NCBI GenBank assembly: GCA_937923945.1
Contig: CALDWC010000004.1
Coordinates: 1-29,204, forward strand
Direction: 5' to 3'
DNA length: 29,204 nt
Origin: an uncultured Treponema sp.
GTDB taxonomy: Bacteria; Spirochaetota; Spirochaetia; Treponematales; Treponemataceae
Positions within the stretch are counted from its first letter, which is position 1. Every line of letters starts with the position of its first letter. A program made the translations under genes and the position numbers. This document shows positions 8,056-15,365 of this stretch, in pieces. The notes below the pieces were generated by a model that was given only the letters and a program-made list of their open reading frames with translations, was not told the origin of the DNA and made no database searches.

Positions 8056-8234
8056 GCGGTATAAACCGCTTGAAAATAGGACCGTTTAACATCGTCGCTG
8101 AAATAGCGCGGCTTGTTAAACGGTCGACTTTTGCTACCGCAAAAGATCGCATTTTTATAGTGCCGTTTCTCGGTTCTCGAAACGGCGTAAATTCAGCTTA
8201 TTCGTGAACTGATGTTCACTCATCTGCTGAATTT
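8056..8234. repeat. Run of five perfect inverted repeats upstream of metK
   Basis: GCGGT/ACCGC at 8056-8069; GACCGTTTAACA/TGTTAAACGGTC at 8080-8125 with an inner CGCT/AGCG; CTTTTGC/GCAAAAG at 8128-8145; GCCGTTTC/GAAACGGC at 8162-8186; and AAATTCAGC/GCTGAATTT at 8189-8234 enclosing GTGAAC/GTTCAC. All arms listed are exact complements. No known riboswitch or terminator consensus was recognised. Confidence 0.8.
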
Positions 8235-8255
8235 TAATGAACCGAAAATATATTC

Positions 8256-8284
8256 TTGATTATTTATAGATAATTCATTATATT
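8256..8284 (+). promoter_or_regulatory. Putative sigma-70-type promoter of metK
   Basis: TTGATT at 8256-8261 and TATATT at 8279-8284 are 17 bases apart. A start near 8291 would leave a short leader with AAGGA at 8308-8312. If this promoter is the real one, the hairpin run upstream is not part of the metK transcript. Confidence 0.5.
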
Positions 8285-8317
8285 AAATAGAATATTCTAT
8301 AAAAACGAAGGATTATT

Positions 8318-9475
8318 ATGTTACGAAAATTTACCTCGGAATCAGTCGGTGAAGGACATCCCGACAAACTGTGCGATAAGATTGCGGACAGCATTTTGGA
8401 TGCTTGCTTGCGGGATGACCCGCACAGTCGTGTTGCATGCGAAGTATTTGCTTCAACGGGATTAATTTTAGTCGGCGGAGAAATTACAACGGAAACATTC
8501 ATAGACACGCAGGCAATTGCTCGCAAGGTTGCCGGCGATATCGGATATACCAAAGCGGACTACGGCTTAGACTGTGACTCAATGGCGGTTATTAACGTGA
8601 TTCGCGCTCAATCGCCGGATATTGCACAAGGCGTCGACGGTCGCGGCTTAAAAGAATATGAAGGACTGACCGGCGCCGGCGATCAGGGAATTATGTACGG
8701 TTTTGCATGCGACGAAACACCGGAATTGATGCCGGCTCCCATAATATATGCGCATAAAATTATGCAGCAAGCCGAAAAATTACGCAAAACCTCGGTGAAC
8801 TGGCTCCGCCCCGATGCGAAATCACAGGTTACGATTGAATATGACGGGTTTAAGCCGGTGCGTATTGATGCAGTCGTTATTTCACACCAACATGATCCTG
8901 AAATCAGCACCAAACAAATTGAAGAGCTGTTGCGTGAGGGCGTGGTGTATGAGGCGCTCAAAGACACGGGGCTTTTAGATGCAAAAACAAAATACTTTAT
9001 CAACCCGACAGGGCGCTTTGTAACGGGCGGACCGCAAGGCGATACCGGCTTAACCGGACGCAAAATTATTGTCGACACGTACGGCGGCATGGCGCGCCAC
9101 GGCGGCGGTGCATTTTCGGGAAAAGACCCGACCAAGGTTGACCGCTCCGCAAGCTACATGGCTCGCTATGTGGCAAAAAATATCGTCGCGGCACAGTTGG
9201 CAAGCCGCTGTGAAGTTCAGCTTGCGTATGCAATTGGGGTTCCGTTTCCGGTTTCCGTTGCCGTTGAAACATTCGGAACGGCGCGCGTGAGCGATGAATC
9301 GATTGTCAAAGCAATTACGGATGTTTTTGATCTTTCACCGGCAGGAATTATAAAAACACTTGATCTTATCAAGCCGATTTATGCCCAAACAACGAACTAC
9401 GGACACTTTGGTCGTAACGGCTTTACCTGGGAAAAAACGGATAAGGTCGATCAACTCAAAGCAGCGGTAAAATAA
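8318..9475 (+). CDS. metK: S-adenosylmethionine synthetase
   Basis: Makes S-adenosylmethionine from methionine and ATP in the cytoplasm. 385 residues, the usual length. The N-terminal TSESVGEGHPDKLCDKIADS carries the ATP-binding histidine, the hexapeptide GAGDQG is intact, and the P-loop-like GGGAFSGKDPTKVDRSASY follows. The C-terminal NYGHFGR motif is present. The ATG is five bases after AAGGA. The gene seems to be monocistronic, with a perfect 15-bp terminator-like hairpin shortly after its stop codon. Confidence 0.97.
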   Translation: MLRKFTSESVGEGHPDKLCDKIADSILDACLRDDPHSRVACEVFASTGLILVGGEITTETFIDTQAIARKVAGDIGYTKADYGLDCDSMAVINVIRAQSPDIAQGVDGRGLKEYEGLTGAGDQGIMYGFACDETPELMPAPIIYAHKIMQQAEKLRKTSVNWLRPDAKSQVTIEYDGFKPVRIDAVVISHQHDPEISTKQIEELLREGVVYEALKDTGLLDAKTKYFINPTGRFVTGGPQGDTGLTGRKIIVDTYGGMARHGGGAFSGKDPTKVDRSASYMARYVAKNIVAAQLASRCEVQLAYAIGVPFPVSVAVETFGTARVSDESIVKAITDVFDLSPAGIIKTLDLIKPIYAQTTNYGHFGRNGFTWEKTDKVDQLKAAVK

Positions 9476-9491
9476 CCGTATTTTGCTTATC

Positions 9492-9537
9492 GACCCATAT
9501 TCAAAGAACGGCTCTATGTTGACTTTGAATATGGGTC
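9492..9537 (+). terminator. Terminator hairpin after metK
   Basis: GACCCATATTCAAAG at 9492-9506 is the exact reverse complement of CTTTGAATATGGGTC at 9523-9537. A short TTT follows the stem. It starts 16 bases after the metK stop codon. Confidence 0.7.
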
Positions 9538-9604
9538 TTTAAATTCTACAAAAATCTGCAAAATTGCGCGGCTAAACTTTCTTAAAAAAATCGACACTTT
9601 ACCT

Positions 9605-9634
9605 TTGTTGATTATTCGTCAATGAAATTATAAT
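9605..9634 (+). promoter_or_regulatory. Possible promoter of the chemoreceptor gene
   Basis: A perfect TATAAT at 9629-9634 has TTGTTG at 9605-9610 (18-base spacing) or TTGATT at 9608-9613 (15-base spacing) ahead of it. The leader would be about 110 bases. The rest of 9538-9752 is AT-rich and shows no other clear signal. Confidence 0.35.
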
Positions 9635-9752
9635 TAGGAAGTTTCTAAAAAACATACTTTTATAGGACTTGTTTAGCGGGAATATTTTAAGTCATTATAA
9701 TATGGACATAGTTGAATGAAGTATATATAATTATAGGCAAAAGGAGTACACT

Positions 9753-11897
9753 ATGGAAAAATATTTTTCGATTTCTAAAAAAATTATTATATTGTTTTTT
9801 GCGACTTTTTTATTGATAGCGTTAATTGTGTCTGCCGCCATCTTTAAAGGAATTATCAAAATCGGTGAAGATGAATTTTATCAATCATCAAAATCACAAT
9901 TAGTTCATATTGATTTGGGCATAAATTTTTTTATGGCTTCCGTAAAAAACAATCTCACAATGCTTGCAAATGACCGTGATGTAAAAACCGCCGACGATAC
10001 CCTCCACCAATATTTTAATGATGAGCATGATATGCTTGCATCCGAAACCGTAAAAAGCGAAACCGAAAAGAAATTGGTACGCATTTTTAAAGGACTTTTT
10101 GACGCATATCCGGAATATGCGGAAATATATCTCGGTTCCGTTTGGGGCGGCTATGCAACTTCATTTGACGGAAAAATGTCCCACACTTACGATCCTCGAA
10201 AACGGGATTGGTACAAACAGGCGACAGCCGCAGGCGGCAAAACTATTTTAACGTCGGCATATCTTTCTACTATCGGTGATGTGGTCATTGCGTTTTCGCG
10301 CCAAGTTTTTGATAACAAAAAAAAGCCAATCGGTTGTGTAACGATTGAATTAACTTTGAACACTATTACGGATATGATCGCAAATGCAAAAATCGGAAAC
10401 ACCGGCTATGTGATTTTAACGCAAAGCGACAATGTTATTTTAGCGGATCCGCGGCATGCCGATCTGAAAATGCAAAATCTTACCGACTGTGCGATTTCCG
10501 ATTACGCAAAAATTGCAGCAATGCAACCCGATGATAAGTTGAAAATTACTATTGATAACAAAAAATTTCTGGTACAAACGCACACTAACGACCAACTGGG
10601 TTGGAAGTTATATATGTTTATGGAAAGCAATGAAGCATTGCAAAATTGGTACGGGACGCTCATCATACTTTTGGTTATCGCCCTCGTTGCCCTTGCCGTT
10701 TCCGGTATTATCACAATTATTATTGTGCGGGCAATTGCGCGACCTTTGCAAAATACCATTACTGCATTGAAGGATATTTCGATGGGAGAGGGGGATTTAA
10801 CACAACGCCTTCGAAGCGACAACAACGATGAAACGGCAATAATCGTAAAATATTTTAATGAAACGATGGAAAAAATCCGCATAGCTATACATGCAACCGG
10901 CAAAAATATCGACGGCTTAAAAACGTTCAGTAACATGCTGATTGAAAAAAATAATGAAACCCAAAATTACGTAAAAAGCATTACCGATAATACCAATACT
11001 ATTCAAACTGAAATCGGTAAACAAAGCAATATGGTTGATAAAACAACTGCGAGTATGCAGAACATGATCCAATCGTTTACAAACTTAAATGAAAAAATAG
11101 AAACGCAAGCAACGAATATCAGCGAATCATCCGCTTCCATTGAAGAAATGGTCCAAAATATTATGGGAATTCAAAAAATTTTACGTGATAATGCGGCGCT
11201 TATCACAAAAATGCAGGAACTTTCCGGCAATGTAAAAAATTCGGCAAAGAACACTTCCGCGGCAACAAAAGAAATTAGCAATGAATCGGAGGCACTTTTA
11301 CAGGCAAGCAATGTGATTCAGAGTATCGCAAGTCAAACGAACTTACTTGCAATGAATGCCGCCATTGAAGCCGCGCATGCGGGCGACGCCGGAAAGGGAT
11401 TTGCCGTCGTTGCCGATGAAATACGAAAACTTGCCGAAGAATCAAACCGTCAGGGCAAAGCAATTTCAACATCACTGAAAGGACTGAAAACAAAAATCGA
11501 TGCAATCGCAAATGATTCAATCACCGTTGAACAAACTTCAACACAAGCTGCCACTTTGAGCGATGATGTAAAAAAACAGGAAGATATCGTCATGGCTGCA
11601 ATTCACGAACAAAGCAGCGGTACGTCACAGGTGATTGAGGCAATGAGTCAACTCAATACGGAAACGGCAAACATAAAAGATGAATACGCACAAATGCTGT
11701 CTGCCAGCACCATCCTTTTACAGGAGAGTAAAGAACTTGCTGAAATGACCAAAATGATCGAGCTGCGGATTCGTGCAATTTACAGTGATGCAACAAAGAT
11801 ACACGACACCAGCAGTGAAGTCAATGCGTTTACGGTCAAAACAGCTGAAAGTATTGCAGCAGTTGACCAAAAAATTTCCGGATTCAAAGTTGAATAA
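9753..11897 (+). CDS. Methyl-accepting chemotaxis protein with dCache sensor domain
   Basis: 714 residues. TM1 is at about 10-32 and a periplasmic dCache_1 sensor at about 35-295, with the ligand-pocket motif DPRKRDWYKQA and the later CVTIELTLNTIT stretch. TM2 is at about 303-325. A HAMP region follows (ARPLQNTITALKDISMGEGDLTQRL), then a long cytoplasmic coiled coil. The signalling tip is QTNLLAMNAAIEAAHAGDAG followed by KGFAVVADEIRKLAEES, which contacts CheA and CheW. No CheR-binding pentapeptide is seen at the C-terminus. The dCache fold commonly binds amino acids or other small organic ligands, but the ligand cannot be read from the sequence. AAGGAG at 9741-9746 supports the start. It stands alone, with no che genes nearby, and is convergent with the outer-membrane protein gene. 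Confidence 0.95.
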   Translation: MEKYFSISKKIIILFFATFLLIALIVSAAIFKGIIKIGEDEFYQSSKSQLVHIDLGINFFMASVKNNLTMLANDRDVKTADDTLHQYFNDEHDMLASETVKSETEKKLVRIFKGLFDAYPEYAEIYLGSVWGGYATSFDGKMSHTYDPRKRDWYKQATAAGGKTILTSAYLSTIGDVVIAFSRQVFDNKKKPIGCVTIELTLNTITDMIANAKIGNTGYVILTQSDNVILADPRHADLKMQNLTDCAISDYAKIAAMQPDDKLKITIDNKKFLVQTHTNDQLGWKLYMFMESNEALQNWYGTLIILLVIALVALAVSGIITIIIVRAIARPLQNTITALKDISMGEGDLTQRLRSDNNDETAIIVKYFNETMEKIRIAIHATGKNIDGLKTFSNMLIEKNNETQNYVKSITDNTNTIQTEIGKQSNMVDKTTASMQNMIQSFTNLNEKIETQATNISESSASIEEMVQNIMGIQKILRDNAALITKMQELSGNVKNSAKNTSAATKEISNESEALLQASNVIQSIASQTNLLAMNAAIEAAHAGDAGKGFAVVADEIRKLAEESNRQGKAISTSLKGLKTKIDAIANDSITVEQTSTQAATLSDDVKKQEDIVMAAIHEQSSGTSQVIEAMSQLNTETANIKDEYAQMLSASTILLQESKELAEMTKMIELRIRAIYSDATKIHDTSSEVNAFTVKTAESIAAVDQKISGFKVE

Positions 11898-11929
11898 AAA
11901 TGAAGTGCAACTTTCAGTGTTTTAAGGAA

Positions 11930-11965
11930 GGCACAGATTCATTCACGATTGAATTAATCTGTGCC
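11930..11965. terminator. Hairpin between convergent genes, copy B2 of the dispersed repeat family
   Basis: The arms at 11930-11944 (GGCACAGATTCATTC) and 11951-11965 (GAATTAATCTGTGCC) pair over 15 bp with a single mismatch. Relative to copy B1 the stem shows a paired change (CACTG/CAGTG to CACAG/CTGTG). Lying in the 78-bp gap between two convergent genes, it could end transcription from both sides. No strong T tract follows on the plus strand. Confidence 0.6.
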
Positions 11966-11975
11966 CACCAGTAAA

Positions 11976-13607
11976 TCAGCGGATTTTATAAACCGCGTTT
12001 GCGTACGCATACATACCGGTTTGCTTTTTTCGTCCGGTGAAAATACTCACTTCAAAGCCTGCCCGCAGCGTCAGATTTTTGTACACTTCGTCAAAACCTT
12101 CAAGAGAAATCGTATGAACAGAGAGCGGCTTTCCGCTCGGTGTTTTCAGCTGCGCCATTTTCGAATCGGTCGGATAGTAGACATTACCCGACGAGTTAAA
12201 AAACGCTTCTTCATTTTTGCCTTTTACTATAAAACGGTATTGAAGTGACGCTCCGTATTTCAAAAAATCATCAACACTAATTTTCGTTGTAAAGGCAATC
12301 GTATCAGGACCGAGCGGATTGCTGAGCCACATCTCATACGTGTTCGGTGTGTTTTTAGGTTTCACTTTTTCCGTATGTCGATCGAGCAAACTTATTTCTT
12401 TATTTTCCATGATATTAAGCCACGGATTTGCGTATAAAAATTCACTTTGCACCGTCAATGCACACACTGGAAAACAATGCGCATATTCAATACCGAACAA
12501 CCCGCCCAAACTATTTGGTGTCACTGCTGAGGCAGTCGGATAGTTTTTCCGCTCGTAAGCGGTTTGAAACTGATTCATTTCAAACTGCCCGTAAAACCGC
12601 AAGCCCCGATACGGAACGACTTCCAAACCAACACCGAATTGTGAACCGTTCGGCATAAGACCGTTAATTTTGCCTTCATCCCAACCGTACAAATTGTGAA
12701 AGATCATCATCGGATTGAGGTACCGTAAATCAAAACCTCCGTATTCGGTCGTTCCTTCAAATAAGCGCACGCCAACATATTGGGTAATTTTAAACTTCAC
12801 TTCGTGCGTAAAAAGGAAACGGTACCGCTCCATGATGTAGATACTTGAAGCAACATTTACATTTTTATGGAAAAAGCGCAATGATACAAAATCCAGTGAG
12901 TTCGTCGCGTTTGCTAAAAACAAACTGCCGTTGAGCGTTTGACCGATATTGTGCCGTCCGCGTCCTATCGTAAAACTCATAAAAGAATTGCCCGCGGAAA
13001 AATTCGCGATATGTGGGATCTGTACATCGAATGAATCGCTTTTTAACGGCATGTTGGTAAAAGGCAAAGAATATTGCGACGCAAGAAATCCTTTTTTTAT
13101 TTCAAAATTTGCAGCAAAATTTACATACGGTGAAAAATTGACGGTAAGCGGAACGGCAATCGGTGCCGGTGTTTTATTATACTGAGCGACGGTATCGGCA
13201 AAGAGTAATTTATCCGCATCGGTGTACTGCCCCTGCAATGCGAATATACCGTTTATATCAAATGTGAGATAATCATTTTTTATCAAATAATTTTGCTTGC
13301 GCAAATACGCGCATGCACTTTCATAAAAAGCACAGCCCTTAGCACTTAATTTTTCCGTATCAAGTTTTTGTAAATAAAGCGCAACCTCCGCACGTGTTGC
13401 AGGTTCTTTATCGGCAAGGCATACGCTCGTCGTTTGCAAACATAAAAAATGTACAATCCGAAAAAGCTCGTCATCGGTTTGAATCAGCTCGGCATACTGA
13501 AACGGCGTTTCATCCGGCGCTGAATTGTCATCTTGTGCAAACAAGTTTGAGAAAATACTACAAAGAAACAAAAATGAAATAATTTTTTTAATAGTAGGAC
13601 GCGTCAT
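11976..13607 (-). CDS. Predicted outer-membrane beta-barrel protein, Wzi-like
   Basis: 543 residues. A signal peptide at 1-25 (cleavage after NLFAQ) precedes a short helical region. The remainder is a long series of alternating polar/aromatic strands typical of a barrel. The stretches FTIGRGRHNIGQTLNGSLFL, then NSLDFVSLRFF, and later YGGFDLRYLNPMMIFHNLYG resemble the conserved parts of the capsule-assembly Wzi family (grd.r.w..g..g.lll, FELRYLNP). In E. coli Wzi anchors capsule polysaccharide. Spirochete homologues are mostly uncharacterised, so function is unproven. The gene stands alone, with a repeat-rich 0.7-kb gap upstream that contains an array of palindromes 93-190 bp before the start codon. 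No good ribosome binding site is seen before the ATG. Confidence 0.7.
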   Translation of the reverse strand: MTRPTIKKIISFLFLCSIFSNLFAQDDNSAPDETPFQYAELIQTDDELFRIVHFLCLQTTSVCLADKEPATRAEVALYLQKLDTEKLSAKGCAFYESACAYLRKQNYLIKNDYLTFDINGIFALQGQYTDADKLLFADTVAQYNKTPAPIAVPLTVNFSPYVNFAANFEIKKGFLASQYSLPFTNMPLKSDSFDVQIPHIANFSAGNSFMSFTIGRGRHNIGQTLNGSLFLANATNSLDFVSLRFFHKNVNVASSIYIMERYRFLFTHEVKFKITQYVGVRLFEGTTEYGGFDLRYLNPMMIFHNLYGWDEGKINGLMPNGSQFGVGLEVVPYRGLRFYGQFEMNQFQTAYERKNYPTASAVTPNSLGGLFGIEYAHCFPVCALTVQSEFLYANPWLNIMENKEISLLDRHTEKVKPKNTPNTYEMWLSNPLGPDTIAFTTKISVDDFLKYGASLQYRFIVKGKNEEAFFNSSGNVYYPTDSKMAQLKTPSGKPLSVHTISLEGFDEVYKNLTLRAGFEVSIFTGRKKQTGMYAYANAVYKIR

Positions 13608-13654
13608 AATAAAATAATTTTATCAATAAACGGAAAATTATAAAAGGCTTTACG

Positions 13655-13690
13655 GAAACATCGATTAAAGGTTTGACGCCGTGTATCAGC
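13655..13690 (-). repeat. Degenerate dispersed repeat, copy A4
   Basis: GGAAACATCGATTAAAGG and then TTTGACGCC match, with a few changes, the reverse complement of hairpin 1 in copy A2 (GGCATCAAACCTTTAATC, then CAGCGTTTC). The segment ends with ATCAGCG. The stem is no longer well paired. Confidence 0.5.
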
Positions 13691-13699
13691 GTACGCCGA

Positions 13700-13802
13700 A
13701 TTCTTACTATGGTTTAGGTGAAAACATACTGTGTTTTAAAAAAAACATAGTATGTTTTAAAAATTTCGTACTATGTTTTTGGGGAAAACATAGTACGTTT
13801 TT
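13700..13802. repeat. Array of 17-bp palindromes at 21-22 bp spacing
   Basis: Four clear units of the form AAAACATAGTAYGTTTT, centred at 13729, 13750, 13771 and 13793, and a weaker fifth centred at 13707 (TACTATGG). Centre-to-centre distances are 22, 21, 21 and 22. The unit at 13742-13758 (AAAACATAGTATGTTTT) is a perfect palindrome around its centre base. The last two units form an exact 13-bp stem with a TGGGG loop (13767-13797), and the units centred at 13729 and 13750 pair with one mismatch. Two helical turns between sites suggests a protein-binding array on one DNA face, but no known operator was recognised. Confidence 0.8.
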
Positions 13803-13910
13803 GGTAAAATACAAAAAAGAACTTATTTTTAGACGCTGAAAGGAATTTTAACGGACGGAGCCCCATAGGCATACGCCCACACTTGGTACTCTTGAAAGTA
13901 AGCCGGTATG

Positions 13911-14131
13911 GAAACGCTGATTAAAGGTTTGACGCCATTTACCGGCAAACTTTACAAAGTAAAGTTTTTTGCAGAAGCAAAGTATCTCCATCATTGTTTC
14001 TCAATGTTCAGGATAATTTTGGAACATCTGCGAAACAACGATTTTAAAGGTGGCACTGAAAAGAAGTTTCTAAAAATCTAACCCGAGTTTTTGAAAGATG
14101 TCCTCAATTCTCGATTGAATTAATCAGTGCC
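13911..14131 (-). repeat. Composite dispersed repeat, copies A3 and B3
   Basis: Read on the minus strand it has the same order as 7868-8021. First comes a B-type hairpin whose outer arms TCAGTGCC (14124-14131) and GGCACTGA (14052-14059) are now 64 bases apart. Next is hairpin 2, with GAAACAAC (14032-14039) against TTGTTTC (13994-14000) and AATGTTC/GAACAT inside. Last is one arm of hairpin 1 (13911-13936). An extra perfect hairpin, AAACTTTAC/GTAAAGTTT at 13947-13967, separates the last two parts. Confidence 0.65.
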
Positions 14132-14185
14132 TCCTATTGGGTCGATACAACGAGAGTTTAAAAATGGAAAAATTTTTCCTACCTC

Positions 14186-14214
14186 TTTATTTTTTTTTTG
14201 TTTTTTGATATAAT
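14186..14214 (+). promoter_or_regulatory. Likely promoter of purC
   Basis: A perfect TATAAT at 14209-14214 has a weak TTTATT at 14186-14191, 17 bases upstream, embedded in a T-rich run. The leader would be about 70 bases and contains a 14-bp inverted repeat. Confidence 0.45.
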
Positions 14215-14238
14215 GCCACTTGATTTTAAGCGGTGAGA

Positions 14239-14271
14239 ATTTTTTAAAAACTGAGCAAGTTTTTAAAAAAT
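14239..14271 (+). promoter_or_regulatory. Perfect 14-bp inverted repeat in the purC leader
   Basis: ATTTTTTAAAAACT at 14239-14252 is the exact reverse complement of AGTTTTTAAAAAAT at 14258-14271, with loop GAGCA. It ends eight bases before the GGGGAG ribosome binding site (14279-14284). It may act as an operator or an RNA hairpin. It does not match the purine riboswitch as I know it. Confidence 0.5.
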
Positions 14272-14290
14272 ATCCTGCGGGGAGACTTTT

Positions 14291-14977
14291 ATGGATTTAG
14301 TGTATCACGGAAAAACAAAAGATGTGTATAAATTGCCGAACGGAAATTACCGCCTGGTGTTTAAAGACGATGTAACCGGCGTCAATGGAGTTTTTGATCC
14401 GGGTGCAAACCATGTTGGTTTAAAGATGGAAGGTGCCGGCGCTGCGGCATTGGCTTTGACCAAGTTCTTTTATGAAAAATTAAATACAAACGGTGTTCCG
14501 ACCCATTTTTTAAGTGCCGATTTATCGGCAAATACAATGGATGTGTTACCGGCAAAATTGTTCGGTTTCGGCGTTGAAGTGATTTGCCGCTACAAGGCAG
14601 TCGGTTCGTTTTTACGCCGTTACGGTCGCTATGTAAAGGAAGGCGCCGACCTTGATGCCTTTGTTGAAATCACCCTCAAAGACGATGACCGCGAAGATCC
14701 GCCGATTACAAAAGACGGACTCGTGATACTCAAAATTATGACGGCGGAAGAATATGAAACTATCGTGTCCCTTACAAAAAAAATTGCCGGCTTTGTAAAA
14801 GGCGAACTTAAACAGAAAGATTTGGATTTATACGATATAAAGTTTGAATTCGGACGAGTCGGTGATGATCAGCATCTTGCACTGATTGATGAAATTTCAG
14901 GTGGCAATATGCGCGCGTATCGGAACGGAGCGTACGTTGATCCGCTCAACGTTGAAAAAATAATGTTGAATCGATAA
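14291..14977 (+). CDS. purC: SAICAR synthetase-like protein (PurC family)
   Basis: 228 residues, close to the short bacterial form of phosphoribosylaminoimidazole-succinocarboxamide synthase. That enzyme joins aspartate to CAIR in purine synthesis. YHGKTKDVYKLPNG at the N-terminus corresponds to the Y-x-GKTKxVY nucleotide-binding motif. GVPTHFLSA, EVICRYKAVGSFLRRYG, then KDDDREDPPI and LIDEISGGNMRAYR near the C-terminus follow the family pattern. The segment DDVTGVNGVFDPGANHVG differs from the usual DDxTAxNG-K form. No other purine-pathway gene is nearby, so its role in a pathway here is unclear. GGGGAG at 14279-14284 supports the start. A strong terminator follows. Confidence 0.85.
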   Translation: MDLVYHGKTKDVYKLPNGNYRLVFKDDVTGVNGVFDPGANHVGLKMEGAGAAALALTKFFYEKLNTNGVPTHFLSADLSANTMDVLPAKLFGFGVEVICRYKAVGSFLRRYGRYVKEGADLDAFVEITLKDDDREDPPITKDGLVILKIMTAEEYETIVSLTKKIAGFVKGELKQKDLDLYDIKFEFGRVGDDQHLALIDEISGGNMRAYRNGAYVDPLNVEKIMLNR

Positions 14978-14987
14978 ATAAACGGTA

Positions 14988-15022
14988 AAACAAAGAACTG
15001 CGCAAATCGCGGTTCTTTGTTT
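14988..15022 (+). terminator. Rho-independent terminator after purC
   Basis: AAACAAAGAACTGCG at 14988-15002 pairs with CGCGGTTCTTTGTTT at 15008-15022 over 15 bp including one G-T pair, with a five-base loop. A T-rich stretch follows. Confidence 0.85.
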
Positions 15023-15045
15023 ATTCTTTCTTAAAAAATTATAAA
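15017..15045 (+). promoter_or_regulatory. Possible promoter of the small ORF and tatT
   Basis: TTGTTT at 15017-15022 and TATAAA at 15040-15045 are 17 bases apart. It overlaps the purC terminator. Transcription would start only a few bases before the ATG at 15059, which has no ribosome binding site. Confidence 0.35.
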
Positions 15046-15058
15046 CAATTCAAAAATC

Positions 15059-15337
15059 ATGTACACACAACATACAATCACCGGCGAAAATTTGAATGAT
15101 TGGCAGGAAAAAAAATACGCCGAGTTTTATGCGGAAGAATACGGCTTTTTAAAACGTCGGTTGGCACAGGGCGGTGTCGATGTAAACGACCTTGAAGGTG
15201 TGTTGCAGAGTTTATATATTTTTGATGACAACAATTTAGACGGACGTAGTGTGGTAATGCAGCTTTCACTTTCCGCATCAATTGCCGCTTATGAGGCGGT
15301 AATCGCGGAATTAAAATCGGTAGCACAAAAAAATTAA
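15059..15337 (+). CDS. Small hypothetical protein (92 aa)
   Basis: I do not recognise this protein. It is acidic and soluble-looking, without a signal peptide or membrane span, and is probably mostly helical (for example WQEKKYAEFYAEEYGFLKRRL and the C-terminal AAYEAVIAELK). The ATG at 15059 has no visible Shine-Dalgarno sequence and lies a few bases after the predicted transcription start, so the message may be nearly leaderless. It ends 28 bases before tatT on the same strand, which suggests co-transcription. An antisense reading at 15078-15347 is arginine- and histidine-rich and looks like a shadow. Confidence 0.6.
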   Translation: MYTQHTITGENLNDWQEKKYAEFYAEEYGFLKRRLAQGGVDVNDLEGVLQSLYIFDDNNLDGRSVVMQLSLSASIAAYEAVIAELKSVAQKN

Positions 15338-15365
15338 ATAAACGCAAATTAAGGAACGAATATTT

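Larger units (their letters stand above)
7833..8317. other. Gene-free stretch between fliO and metK, almost entirely inverted repeats
   Basis: This 485-bp region between two divergent genes has no credible open reading frame. From 7868 to 8234 nearly all of it is arranged as consecutive hairpins: a B-type repeat (7868-7903), a two-hairpin A-type repeat (7918-8021), and five further perfect inverted repeats (8056-8234). The metK promoter (8256-8284) and ribosome binding site (8308-8312) follow. It must also contain the fliO promoter, which I could not place with confidence. Confidence 0.8.
13608..14290. other. Gene-free, repeat-rich stretch between the barrel gene and purC
   Basis: 683 bp between divergent genes without a credible reading frame. 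In order it holds a degenerate A-type repeat (13655-13690), the palindrome array (13700-13802), an unremarkable segment (13803-13910), a composite A/B repeat on the minus strand (13911-14131), and the purC promoter and leader (14186-14290). Confidence 0.8.

Noticed and set aside
8028..8317. SAM riboswitch upstream of metK
   Set aside because: I looked for a four-way SAM-I layout with a K-turn and for the SMK box and saw neither. The most plausible promoter lies after the hairpins.
9638..9651. GAAGTTTCTAAAAA, repeated exactly at 14063-14076
   Set aside because: A single shared 14-mer in an AT-rich window of this size is expected by chance, and the flanks do not align.
13700..13802. The palindrome array as a CRISPR
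   Set aside because: Repeat-to-repeat distance is only 21-22 bp, leaving 4-5 bp between 17-bp units. There are no spacers of 25 bp or more and no cas genes.
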